Assembly (NCBI GenBank): GCA_023213395.1 | Contig: CM041465.1 | Coordinates: forward strand, 120,225,741 to 120,289,740 | Reading direction: 5' to 3' | Length of the DNA: 64,000 bases | DNA from: Cycas panzhihuaensis | Taxonomy: Eukaryota; Cycadophyta | In this document: positions 1 to 10,132 of the stretch, in pieces | Layout: each line of letters opens with the position of its first letter | Numbering within the stretch: position 1 is the stretch's first letter | The notes under the pieces: generated by a model | Told to the model about the DNA's origin: nothing | Seen by the model: only the letters and a program-made list of their open reading frames with translations | The model's database searches: none | Program-made: the position numbers and the translations under genes

Positions 1-226
1 TAAAATTTTATCATTATGTTTCAAAATATGGAGGGCGAATTTCATGACAATCTAACATGTGTAGTAGATGTGTTTGGATTGTTTTGCATGGGGAAAGTCT
101 CCTTCTTATGGCTATGAATATCTCTCTACACTCCCAATCTTGTTGTTGAAAGGAAAATATCGTAGCCATGGTTGAGCAACAATCTCTTAAGATGCCTCTT
201 AATTCTTCTATGATAATTTTAACATG

Positions 227-452
227 ATAAGGATGAAGTTGATCTTATAAAGAGAAAGTATTATCACGAAGTCAATTTTTAGGAGGATTAAAGGGAGAAT
301 CATTTATTATATTTATATTTTATTATGAAGTCAATTTTTGTAGAGAGAGAATTTAGGAGTTGGTTCAGGCAAGAGAAAATAAAGGCTATAAATAGGAAAG
401 CCTTGTTCATTTGTAAAATAATCTTGGAAAATTCTGTTACATGGTATAATGG
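227..452 (+). repeat. LTR-like fragment, left arm of an inverted pair
   Basis: This stretch matches, in reverse complement and with only small indels, the segment at 1419-1638. Shared landmarks in order are GGATGAAGTTG, CTTATAAAGAGAAA, TCATTTATTATATTT, GAGAATTTAGGAGTTGG, a TATA-box-like CTATAAATAGG (386-396) and TGGTATAATGG. A TATA box followed by a transcript-start-like region is typical of an LTR U3/R. A tRNA-Met primer-site-like word follows at 1258, so the arm probably belongs to the LTR of a plus-oriented element whose ends I cannot fix. Confidence 0.6.
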
Positions 453-591
453 CTTCGTGCCACTAGGGCCACATGCCTACTAGAGGGTCATTCTCGCCTC
501 AAAGATGATTCGTCAACCGTTGGACATTGTATTAGGTGCTACTGTTTTATGAATCTCATTCCCTATTATTTATATATGTTGTTGTTATCGC

Positions 592-759
592 TATACACAC
601 ACACACACATATATATAGATACATACATGCATATATATATATGTATACCTATATATACATATATATATGTATATATATATATGTATATATATATATGTAT
701 ACATATGTATACATATATATATGTATATATATATGTATACATATATATGTATATACATG

Positions 760-830
<71 letters not shown>

Positions 831-857
831 ACAGATATATATATATATATATGTATG

Positions 858-944
<87 letters not shown>

Positions 945-966
945 GTGTGTGTATATATATATATAG

Positions 967-1054
<88 letters not shown>
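592..1054. repeat. Compound TA/CA/GT microsatellite
   Basis: About 460 bp made almost only of alternating (TA)n, (CA)n and (TG)n tracts with occasional GTATAC interruptions. It lies between the left LTR-like arm and the primer-site-like word. All long open frames here, in all six frames, are Tyr-Ile, Thr-His or Cys-Val dipeptide translations of the repeat and are not genes. Confidence 0.97.
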
Positions 1055-1257
1055 TGAATGATGTTATAAGGGTTTATGGCTGTGAATACATGTTATCTAA
1101 TGTAGTCTGTTGGCATTGAAAAGTATTATTTGTGGTACATGGTTGTAATTATATCTGATCTATTGTAATTTAATGAACCCCACTGTGGAATATTATCTTC
1201 ATTATTTGTTGGAAATAGAACTCTTGCCTGCCATTTTATATGTTGGCCCGCTATAGC

Positions 1258-1269
1258 TGGTATCAGACC
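1258..1269 (+). other. Primer-binding-site-like word (tRNA-Met)
   Basis: TGGTATCAGACC differs from the canonical plant LTR-retrotransposon primer site TGGTATCAGAGC by one base. It follows the microsatellite and the left LTR-like arm, as expected just downstream of a 5' LTR. No intact internal coding region follows: within 150 bp the sequence enters the inverted arm. Confidence 0.5.
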
Positions 1270-1418
1270 CTTACTTTCGTCACTGCGAATAGAGTCAGAC
1301 CAGAGCTACATGTGGATATTTTTATGGCCAAAACCCTCTTGCCACCATTTTATATCAGGGAGTGTTCCAAAAAATGGGCCTATCTACCTAAGGTGTTTGT
1401 TTGAGGTTAAGCACAAAA

Positions 1419-1638
1419 CCATTATACCACATAACAGAATTCTCCAAAGATTATTTTATAAATGAACAAGGCTTTCCTATTTATAGCCCTTATTTTCTCT
1501 CTCCTTGACCAACTCCTAAATTCTCTCTACAAAAACCAACTTCATAATAAAATATAATAAATGATTCTGTCTTTAATCCTCCAAAGAACTAACTTCATGA
1601 TAACAATTTCTCTTTATAAGACCAACTTCATCCTTATT
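1419..1638 (-). repeat. LTR-like fragment, right (inverted) arm
   Basis: Reverse complement of the segment at 227-452, including the TATA-box-like CTATAAATAGG (plus-strand CCTATTTATAG at 1476-1486). The two arms point toward each other across about 970 bp. Two decayed copies of one LTR in opposite orientation explain this; a cut-and-paste element with long inverted termini is less likely because each arm carries LTR promoter features. Confidence 0.6.
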
Positions 1639-1779
1639 CTAGGAATGCTACAAAAGCCTTCTGTTAATAGCATTTGTGGAAAACACTTTAAGTGGCACCA
1701 ATGTGAGAAGGTTGTCTAGATGCATATGAAACCCATGCATGGGATTTTTGACCCTAATCATAATAAGTAGCATAAGGAG

Positions 1780-2504
1780 CACAATGTTGACTCAATATTT
1801 ATCCTACTGAGATATCCACTTGTCAAGGTTACCACTGTAGTCTAAGCTGTGTGCTCACGGTCAACATACATATTCATATATTAAATTATGCCTCATAAGT
1901 CCATAATATAATCATAAAACATGATAAAGCATCATGAATTCCTCATTATGTACACATAGATTCCACGTAACTCTGTAATTTCATTAAACAATAGTTAATG
2001 TTTACATCATGGCATGCATTCCATACTAGACCAAACCCAATAGTTCACTTGACTCGACTCTCACTTCCATCCCATTGATTGGATGTGTTTAAATAGTTTG
2101 TTCATTCCTATTGAGGAACAATTGTGACCAAAAGTCACAATCGTCCCTTTTTCTTAACGCACATCCTTTCAAATCGGTCCCTTAACTAATTCATTCCTTT
2201 TGCAAGTTAACTCACACGTGCATCTATATGGTTCCAATCCACGTGTCATTTTTCTGCCCAGTCCGTTCCTCGAATGTTCCTGGTACGTTCCCAGACTTTG
2301 CAACATTCATTCATTTTTTGTTTAGTGTCTTCCAGTGGCGAAATGCACCCTATTTTGCCTACTTACCTGCTGGTTTCTCATCCATTCCTTTTCCTGAACG
2401 TCCGTTGAGCGATTGTCCTGCCTTTATCAGCTATGTTAAACCAATATTAACCACACATTCCTTCCTTTAGACGCACAGGTGTCAATTTTGTCTGCAACAC
2501 ACAA
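1780..2504 (-). mobile_element. Solo LTR (1785-2499) with 5-bp target duplication
   Basis: A 715-bp segment starting TGTTGACTC and ending TGCAACA is flanked by a perfect CACAA duplication (1780-1784 and 2500-2504). It is a diverged relative of the two LTRs of the gypsy element at 4672-10132: shared blocks include CACTTGTCAAGGTTAC near the start, a GTCAACAT block, TTCCACGTAACTCT, a hairpin at 2121-2141 and the terminal block ending GTCTGCAACA. No internal region is attached, so it probably arose by LTR-LTR recombination. The strand is taken from the related full element. The empty site is visible in the tandem copy of the host sequence at about 2810, where GGACCACGACCTTTGG corresponds to the joined flanks. 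Confidence 0.88.
2121..2141. other. LTR hairpin, solo-LTR version
   Basis: Perfect 8-bp stem ATTGTGAC / GTCACAAT with loop CAAAA. It sits in the same place as the hairpins at 5184-5206 and 9783-9805 in the related LTRs. Two of the eight base pairs differ from those copies and both differences keep pairing. Confidence 0.8.
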
Positions 2505-2767
2505 CCTTCAGTTCAGATGGTCTAATCTTCAATTGAAACATGAATGTATCCTAACAAGGTTTGATATGACCATGATAGCTAATGACGACAACTTCAAGTT
2601 CTTTGTGGAAAGTGATAGGCAAATCAAGGTCATGGATGACAATGCTCTCTCTAATCAACACGCCATAATCTCTTTTGTATTGTCTTGGGGTGTGGATAGA
2701 AAAGCCATGCAAAGGTCCTCCTTTAAGCTAAATGTCTCCCATTTGTCTAATTAGCTTTGTCTAAAAG

Positions 2768-3070
2768 CCAAGCTTGGGATTTTTTACCCCAATCATAATA
2801 TGTAGCACAAAGGACCACGACCTTTGGTTCGCCTAGTCTAATCATCAACTAAAACACAATTATATCCTAAAAAGGTTGGATATGCCCTTGTTGATTGATG
2901 ACAACGACTTTAGGCTCTTTTTGGAAAATGGTAGGACTATCAAGGTCGTGGATGATGCTAATCTCTTTGACTGCCACCCAAGTCCTTTTGCCCTATCTTT
3001 GGGGTATGGACAGAATGTAAGGGTCCTCCTTTAAGCTAAATGTCTCTCATTGGTCAAATTAGCTCTATCT
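2768..3070 (+). repeat. Tandem second copy of the LINE endonuclease segment
   Basis: This repeats the segment beginning at about 1739 and, after the solo LTR, continuing at 2500-2762. Order in both copies: GGGATTTTTNACCC, AATCATAATANGTAGCA, the W-S-N region, I-L-x-R, the V-x-D-D region, and TCCTCCTTTAAGCTAAATGTCTC. The copies are roughly 75-80% similar by eye. The second copy lacks the LTR insertion and so shows the pre-insertion sequence. Confidence 0.85.
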
Positions 3071-4671
3071 TCAAAGCATTAAGTAAATGCAATCTCTCTC
3101 TCTCTTTCCTCTATTCATTATGAAGCGAATTACTTAGTAGGAAGAGGTTGTCAATGTACTTACTTCTTTATGTAGCGATGTAGTAAAGAAGTTGCTCTTA
3201 TCAATACAAGACTTACAAGGCCAATGGTAAGGAGCTAGTTGCTGCCAAGAGTCAACTAGAACAAAATCCCCTTAAGGATGCTCTTCAACCCAATGTTGCC
3301 CAACTCACCCATAAGCTTAGAGATTCTAAGCTCTAAAAGGCTGAAGGAGCACAAATTAGAGTGGGGATTCACTAGACCAAAATGGGGAATAAATGTCCAA
3401 TCTTTTTTTTAGGTCTTTCCACAAAAACATTCTGCAAAGGATATTTTTAGCCTTAGAATAAAGGGGTGAAAATCGCTCCAGGAAGGAGATAGCCAATGAA
3501 TTTATAAATCATTATAGCAAAGTCTTCCAAGCCCAAGTGTCTCTCCGTAAACACTGAAGCTACTCTATAAGAATGCCTACAAGTAGTTCCTTACAAGCTT
3601 AGGGCATCTTTAAGGGATGATTGCAATGCCCCTACGAGGCTTGAAGAGTTGATTGATGCTTTACATGACATGGCAAATGAGAAAGCCCCTAGCATTGATG
3701 GGTTCACTCATGGATTCTACAAGGCCACTTGGGACTAAACTAGCCCTATGTTGCTCAAAGTATACCAAGAATGTCTTTCCACGAGATCTCTTAGGTCCAA
3801 AATTAACTAGGGTATTATCAAGTGTATTTCCAAAGGAGGAGACCTATAGCTAATTACTAACTAAAGGCCCTTTATTCTTATCGATGATTCATAGAAAAAT
3901 CTAGTTGAGGCAATGACCAAGAGCATTAAGCACATACTCCCTAAAATCGTTAGACCTAAGCAAATTAGATTCATTATGGGCAAATACATTTTGGAAAACT
4001 TGATTGATGTCTAGAAGGGAATGAAGTGGACTAGATCTTTGTCTTCGAAAATCCTCTTTATGAAGATTGACTTTGGGAAGGCATACTATTAGCTTGAATA
4101 AGCTTTCATCCCCCAAATGTTGGCTACTTTTGTGTTTGGGGAAAGGTTTGTTAGAATGGCCCACCCCCTCTTTGTTGATGACTCTGCCTACACCCCTCTA
4201 ATGGAGCAATTACTAAGACTATTGGGTTGAAAAGATCCATTATATTGAGTTGTCCTCTCGCTCCAAGTCTTCGTGTGCTTGCAACTAATGCGCTTGAGTA
4301 CATCATTCTGAGCAAGGTGAAGCTTGGACTAAATAAGGGTATTCACCTTCTTGGCCCCCAAAATAAGCATATGGTCAAATGGATATTTTGTAGACAACTT
4401 CTTCCTTACTATAAGGGTTGATGCCAATTGCATTGCTCAAACACTAGGAGTTGTCCAAATTTCTTGCTTGGCCTTAGGATCTAGAATTCAATGGAAAAAA
4501 AAACTTGTTTCCTTCAATCTAAGCCCAACATGTTATAAGGGACCAAGCAATATGAATGGGCATGAATTTACCTAGAGAAATTTCTAAGTTCATCAACATC
4601 CCATTTGGATTTCAAACCTCCTTAACAGACATGTAGAACTATGTGAATGATGGGTTTAATAAAAAGCTTAG

Positions 4672-5530
4672 TGTTGACTTGTAGGGGGTCTTATTACACT
4701 TACAAGACACCCCTTGCTCACTTGTCAAGGTTACACAGCGCTATAGTCTAGTTTTAGGACACTGTCAACATGGTTATTCATATACATTCCACATACATTC
4801 CATATATAATACACAGAATGGTACACAAAGATGTAAATCAATGCATACTTCAAAGAAATCGTCATCACACACCAAGAATACACTAATTTCCACGTAACTC
4901 TTTCTTTTATTAATTCAACAGTTCAATTACACAGGGGCTGGAATGCATTCCTGAGCATTCCAAAGAAAGATACACCCTTCATACATGCGCATGCCAGATG
5001 GTACTTATCACATATTCTTGCTCCAATCTATTGTCATGCGTCTGCCTTACGCACCTTTGCGTACCCGTGATATCCGGCTCTCACCCTCGAGCATATGACA
5101 TAGGAATGAATAACTCGGCTCTCACACTGGAATGGTCCTCAAAGCACCATTAAATATGTCCCTTTGATGCCTTTTGGATGAAAGGTTATGACCCAAAGTC
5201 ATAACCATACCTTTTTGTCACCAAGGTACCCTTTCACTTTAATCATTAGTTATACACTTAACTAATGTCTCTTTAGGTCCGCAGACGTCGTGGCGACTTC
5301 CCAGCCTCCACCGTCTTGCATCATGCGCACTGTTTCCGTTCGGCTCGTTTCCGCTCCAGACGTATCGTGATACGTGCCCGTTCACGCACCTATCATACGC
5401 ACTGCACGTCTGATTTCTTCACCGCTTTGCCTCGTGCGTGCATTTGCCGGTTCGCATTTTGCATTCCTTTGGTCAATACAACCTGTATTCCGTCTTCCTT
5501 AAGGCCTATGTGTCAAAATATGTCCCAACA
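4672..5530 (-). repeat. 3' LTR of the non-autonomous gypsy element
   Basis: 859 bp, TG..CA termini on both strands. It aligns along its length with 9279-10132. It holds hairpins at 5184-5206 and 5244-5267 (stem CATTAGTTA / TAACTAATG, loop TACACT). The GC-rich 3' portion (5280-5480) yields overlapping plus-strand open frames that are LTR sequence, not genes. Confidence 0.93.
5184..5206. other. LTR hairpin, 3' LTR copy
   Basis: Perfect 9-bp stem GGTTATGAC / GTCATAACC with loop CCAAA. It is identical in the partner LTR and structurally matched, with two paired base changes, in the solo LTR at 2121-2141. Confidence 0.8.
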
Positions 5531-5938
5531 TCTATCCTGGGTCAACATGATTGGGTTGAGCATCCTTGCTCAACAAAAATTCAAAATTTGGGGTATTCCT
5601 CCCCTCTCTGTTCTAAAATTGCTCCTGCCGCCGCTCGCTCCGCCTTTGGTCGCCATTCTTGGTTAATAAATCCTCATCTATTGGCGCTTTATTTTGTTTG
5701 ACTCCCTTGATTTTCTGTATGATGGTATATCTTTCCTCCATGCTTCACCATATTGCTTATGATATGAGTTACGGTTGTTTTTCTGTTTTTTATTTTTTTT
5801 GTATTTTATGTTACATACCGAACTGAATCACGTTCCGATATCAAGGCAATTTGATTTTGCCTCAACTTCATGCAACACGCTATGGTACAACCAACTGATT
5901 CGGCTGGTAAGTTGCTCCACCCTAGTTGATATAGGGTT

Positions 5939-6259
5939 TCAGTTTACTACCCTTGACCATTTCGTAGTAGCCGGGCACGATAGTTTCTTCAATCGGATAG
6001 TGCCGCTCCTAGACACCTTCTCAATCCTATATGGGCCTTTCCAATGCATCTTCAATTCTCCTTGGGTCATTTGGGATTTGTTGTCGAATCGCCATACTCG
6101 ATCACCCTTCTTGAAATATGATGTCTTGGCGTGGCGGTCATGCCTTGTCCTTTTCCGCCTTTTCCTTGGTGTGGTATGCTTTGTCGATTTCTTCTTATGA
6201 TCCCTTAATTGGTCTTCTCTAACCAATGTTCTCCAGGTCTCAAATGGGAAATTCCACAT
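5939..6259 (-). pseudogene. Integrase C-terminal (GPY/F) module of the gypsy element
   Basis: A 106-residue open stretch contains a basic coiled segment (R-K-R-R-K-R-T-R-H-D-R-H-A-K), then F-K-K-G-D-R-V-W, then K-M-H-W-K-G-P-Y-R-I-E-K-V and G-T-I-R-L-K-K-L. This order is the GPY/F module that ends Ty3/gypsy integrases. The zinc-binding N-terminus and DD35E core should precede it, but upstream sequence passes within about 160 bp into the protease region. It is therefore a leftover of pol after an internal deletion between about 6260 and 6420. Confidence 0.85.
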
Positions 6260-6418
6260 AGTGGTTCTCCATAAAAGGGCTTCACATAATCTCCAACATA
6301 TTCTCCATGATTTCTATCTTCTGGAGTGGCAACTGTTTTGGTCACATTAGAAAGTAGGTTACATCTATAGGATGAGGGGTTGACTTGAGAATCGTCCGTA
6401 GCCAATAGTCCACAAATC

Positions 6419-7330
6419 TCATCTCATTTTCATCATCTCAAGAATTGTAAATTTCTCCAAAATAGGTCGGTTCTTCTTTACGGTAATGGGCGATGTTGTA
6501 GGTTTCTCCGCGAGATGATAGAGGTTTTCTTTGTCACATGAAGAAGTTGTTGCTTCCTTACAACGGTTGTACTTGATCCATTGTCGTATCACCTCAATGG
6601 AGTTCTTCCCCAACATTGGTAATACTACTTTATTTCCTTCATCTGACAAGGTGAAGGTTACGTCTTTCCAACTTTGGAGACATTGGGTTTTGTATAGCCA
6701 TGGTCTCCCAATAACGTGGATAGGAGTTACACCTTTCTCCGTTTCCACAATCGTAAAATCGATCTTTACGACAATTCCTGCCACATCCACCTTGATGTTG
6801 GCCAGTTTTCCCACAGGTCGCACCAACAATTCGTTGGCTAATTTCAACGAATAGGTCGCCACTTCCAACCGGGCTTCGGTTTACGCCACGTCAAGCCGGT
6901 AACACGTTCTGGCGCCTCCATCAATGATTACCCGTGGAATGTTTCTCCCAAAGACCGACATGGTTACCATTGGATCCATGTCGAATGATGGTATAATTTG
7001 TTTCAAACTTTTGGTAATTCCTTTCTGTAACATTCCTCCTTTAATCCAATCAATAACCTGAGACAGAGGAATAGTTAATCGCAATCGCTTCACTAGATTC
7101 TCCATTAATAACAACATTCTGGGAATATCTTCTGCTGGTAATCCTTTAAACAACTCTTCCATTTGCACCATTTGGGGTTTTACCGTCGATTCTTCTGGTA
7201 GTTTTTCTGGCTCTTTTTGTTTGTTTTTCCGAACATAAACATTTTTTGTTTCCGGTTTACCCATTGGTAGTATATTTTCTTCCCGGACTAAACCGTCCAA
7301 CACTTGTTTTGCTTGTTTATACCGATCCAT
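6419..7330 (-). pseudogene. Retropepsin region of the gypsy element
   Basis: Two adjoining open stretches (6881-7330, then 6419-6868, separated by a frameshift and stop near 6870). The upstream one ends in I-P-R-V-I-I-D-G-G-A-R-T, the active-site flap start of gypsy proteases of the D-G-G-A class. The downstream one has the supporting strand H-V-I-G-R-P-W-L, equivalent to the usual L-G-R-P-W. Between them lies the beta-rich segment expected. A K/E-rich linker at the start (E-T-K-N-V, then N-K-Q-K-E) repeats a motif at the end of the gag region, so a small internal duplication occurred. Not functional as it stands. Confidence 0.8.
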
Positions 7331-7419
7331 CTATGTTGGAGGGTTTGGATATCCTTCATCCACTTTCTCTTTTTGTTTGTTCTGCAATTTCACATTCTTC
7401 GTTTCTGGCACAATCGTCA

Positions 7420-8461
7420 TTAGATTAGTTGCGTTCGCTTTACCCTTGCAATCTTCCGTTTTGTGGTCGCTTGGGCCACGATTACATACTCTGACGGCTT
7501 TTGTTCGTATTCTAACTTCATCGGACATTCGGACTTCCAGTGTCCGAACTGTAGGCAGATGAGGCATCTCCCCATCGGCTGTTTCTTCCTCGAGGGCTCA
7601 GTGCGCCTCGTTGTATACACATTTCGAGGTGGGTTACCTCTTCCCCGACCTCGGCCTCTAAATGCTTTTCCCCTGGAATTATAAAAACAATCCCTAGTTG
7701 TGTGGGTATCCACCTCACATATGTGGCACCACTTCTCCTTGGTGCGTCGCACTGTTTTTTAAATTCAACTCACATTCCCGGGTGGTATGTGAGTTTTCTT
7801 CACAAATATGGCACCACTTAGTCACCCTTCCGGTGCTCTTTCTTCTTGATGTCTCTTCTTCTTCCCGATTATTTCTGATTTTCAATCGGGCTACCCCTTT
7901 CCGCAGTGTCTCCATTCGACTCTCTTACGCTACCCCTACCGCGGAAGGGTCGATTATCTTGATTCTGTTTCACCTCTCGATCTCATCTTGCAATCTTATG
8001 CAAGGAATCTTGTCCTCTGCTTGGGCATCCATTTCCATCTCGAAATCTAATGCGGATCACGGGCATTCTTGAATGACTTTAGCGGATGAGCATGCATCAT
8101 AGCTCGCAACTTCTCATTCACCCTCTCACGAGTAATTCTTCATGTTATGATCCGTGATCGTCTCGTTGATCATACTTGCTGCAATAATCTTCATTCGGCT
8201 AATGTAAGTTAGGACGGATTCCCGAGCCTCTGCTGATTTCATAATGCGATTTCCATGACTTCATTACTCAAAATTTTTGAAATCTCTCCTCAAACGCTTT
8301 CTTAATCTTCCCCATGGCTCATTTTGTTTATTTCCTTGTACCCACCAAGGGTACTCCTCTCGATGTACAAGCGAAGCGTGCTTTGATTTCATCTTCATCC
8401 GTAATCTTTTGACATCAATAAGGTTTTGAAACAAATACACATGCTCTGCGTCAAGTATCAT
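7420..8461 (-). pseudogene. gag of the gypsy element, with multiple CCHC zinc knuckles
   Basis: The N-terminal part (8264-8461) resembles the Ty3/gypsy capsid domain: L-F-Q-N-L-I-D-V, K-H-A-S-L, then a W-rich loop and R-L-R-K-R-L-R-R-D-F. Downstream, in shifted frames, are CCHC knuckles C-H-I-C-E-E-N-S-H-T-T-R-E-C (about 7780-7820), C-H-I-C-E-V-D-T-H-T-T-R-D-C (about 7690-7730) and C-L-I-C-L-Q-F-G-H-W-K-S-E-C (about 7530-7575). A degenerate fourth knuckle (D-H-K-T-E-D-C) lies near 7450. Between knuckles two and three is an R-G-R-G-R-G stretch. Several frameshifts. Plant gypsy gags usually carry one or two knuckles. Confidence 0.82.
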
Positions 8462-9260
8462 TGAAGGTTAGTTTCCCAAAGTCTTTGTAATCGTCCATTT
8501 TGGGAGATTGCAACTTTCCCCACCGATGGTGATCTTTCCCTCCTTCGTCCTTTGGGGATGCCTTTGGGAGTAACTACATTGCACTATCTTTTCCAAACAA
8601 CGGATTTTTGAATGGAGTTTTTATGTGTATTGGTTCCACTACACCGGAACTTGTATCGTTAATGGTGTTACCGTAATGTAAGATTGATCCGATCCCCTTT
8701 CGCCGAATCTTCAAACAAATTGTCTCGTTAGCTTATTTTCCCAATATGCCGAGGGACCTTCCTCCGCCTTCTTATCGCTTGTCCCTAGGTCCTTCGGCTG
8801 TCCTCCACCAGTATACTTCCTCTGTTAGGATCTCTTTATGTTTTCATCCACCGATGGCTTCCCTTCAATCTCCCAAGCTAAACAAATCATCTCGATTGAA
8901 TGGTGTCAATACCATCGTTCGCCATTGATTTCCTCTTCCTGAGGTGTCTGGGCTCCACTTGCCTCAGATCCTTCAACGGACTATCCCTTAGTCTCGTTGT
9001 TTTGCGAACTTAACCTCCTCGCCCTTCTGAGTTTTGCTTCTTTTGACCATCTCAGTGCCCTTTGTCTACTAGTCTCCTTTTCCTTAGGTGAAGTATCCTT
9101 CTGGGGCTCTTCCGACCTTGAAGGCCTTTTAGGTGGCATTGGAAGGTCCCCTGGCTGTCGGTGGCTTAGTTACAACCCGCCATCACGTGGCCCTGTGGTC
9201 CTCTCGCCTTTACACATTCTTTTTCCTTTGAGACCCCTAGGCCTGTCCCTCCTCAGCGGA

Positions 9261-9277
9261 CGTAGGCAACGGAACCA
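9261..9277 (-). other. Primer binding site of the gypsy element
   Basis: On the minus strand the 5' LTR ends ..GTCAACA and is followed within one or two bases by TGGTTCCGTTGCCTACG. Position, TGG start and the CCGTTGCC core match gypsy primer sites complementary to a tRNA 3' end. It differs from the tRNA-Met word used by the copia elements here. Which tRNA it pairs with is not determined. Confidence 0.6.
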
Positions 9278-9278
9278 A

Positions 9279-10132
9279 TGTTGACTTGTAGGGGTCTTAT
9301 TACACTACAAGACACCCCTTGCTCACTTGTCAAGGTTACACAACGCTATAGTCTAGTTTTAGGACCTTTGTCAACATGGTTATTCATATACATTCCACAT
9401 ACATTCCATATATAATACATGAATAGTACACGAAGACATGTAAATCAATACATACTTCAACAAATCATCATCACACACCAAGAATACACTAATTTCCACG
9501 TAACTCTTTCTTTTATTAATTCAGCTTCAATTACACAGTGGTGGAATGCATTCTGAGCATTCCAAAGACATCTGATACGCCCTTACATATGCGTACCGGA
9601 TGGTACTTATCACATATTCATGCTCCAATCTACCGTCATGCGTCGTCTTACGCACCTTTATGCACTCCGTGATATCCGGCTCTCACCCTCGAGCATATGA
9701 CATAGGAATGAATAACTCGGCTCACACTAGAATGGTCCTCAAAGCACCATTAAATATGTCCCTTTGATGCCTTTTGATGAAAGGTTATGACCCAAAGTCA
9801 TAACCATACCTTTTTGTCACCAAGGTACCCTTTCACTTTAATCATTAGTTATACACTTAACTAATGTCTCTTTAGGTCCGTCAGACGTCGGCGCCCTCCT
9901 TGGTCCCGTCTTGTCATCGCGTGCACTGCTTCCGTTCGGCTCGTTTCCGCTCACGATGCGTGATACGCATACGTGCCGTTCACGCACCTTTGCCATAATG
10001 CACCCAAAATGCTGATTTCTTCACTGTTTCGCCTCGTGCGTACCTCCGTACGGTTCGTACTTGCATTCCTTTGGTCAATACAACTTGTATTCCATCTTCC
10101 TCAAGGCCTATGTGTCAAAATATGTCCCAACA
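9279..10132 (-). repeat. 5' LTR of the non-autonomous gypsy element
   Basis: 854 bp, aligned end to end with 4672-5530. It starts TGTTGACTTG and ends GTCCCAACA on the plus strand, followed by the CTTAG duplication. Differences from the partner are many 1-4 bp indels plus substitutions. Confidence 0.93.
9783..9805. other. LTR hairpin, 5' LTR copy
   Basis: Stem GGTTATGAC / GTCATAACC, loop CCAAA, the same as in the 3' LTR. A second perfect hairpin (stem CATTAGTTA / TAACTAATG) follows at 9843-9866. Confidence 0.8.

Larger units (their letters stand above)
1739..4671 (+). pseudogene. L1-like LINE ORF2 remnant, 5' part (endonuclease C-terminus, linker, RT)
   Basis: Decayed non-LTR retrotransposon ORF2. 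The first part reads as the C-terminal region of an AP-type endonuclease (F-x-W-S-N, then I-L-T-R-F-D, then the end with N-x-H-A-I). At about 3380-3560 is the linker typical of plant L1 (K-x-x-F-F, K-H-S-A-K, then N-H-Y-x-K-V-F-Q). From 3620 the RT follows: E-K-A-P-S-I-D-G-F-x-x-G-F-Y-K (fingers), G-I-I-K-x-I-x-K-G-G, K-Q-I-R-F-I-M-G-K-Y-I-L-E-N, K-I-D-F-G-K-A-Y, and F-V-D-N near 4390 in place of F-A-D-D. Many TAG stops and frameshifts interrupt it. It is cut at 4671 by the gypsy element and resumes at 10138. It lies antisense inside the apparent third intron of MED6. Confidence 0.85.
4672..10132 (-). mobile_element. Non-autonomous Ty3/gypsy LTR retrotransposon, 5.46 kb, TSD CTTAG
   Basis: Two long LTRs (859 and 854 bp), both beginning TGTTGACTTG and ending GTCCCAACA on the plus strand, flank a 3.75-kb interior. 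A perfect 5-bp duplication CTTAG lies outside (4667-4671 and 10133-10137). The interior reads on the minus strand: gag with several CCHC knuckles, then an aspartic protease, then directly an integrase C-terminal module. RT, RNase H and the integrase catalytic core are absent. It interrupts the LINE RT, which resumes at 10138. The LTRs differ by many small indels as well as substitutions, so the insertion is not recent. With no RT, any movement would have depended on a partner element. Confidence 0.93.

Noticed and set aside
592-1054. Regular repeats considered as a CRISPR-like array
   Set aside because: Dinucleotide repeats without spacers; the genome is a plant one.
536-1061. Long open frames on both strands through the microsatellite
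   Set aside because: They translate only the TA/CA/GT repeat (Tyr-Ile, Thr-His, Cys-Val). All frames are open for the same trivial reason.
5316-5701. Two overlapping plus-strand open frames
   Set aside because: They lie across the GC-rich end of the gypsy 3' LTR and its border, are antisense to the element and match no family.
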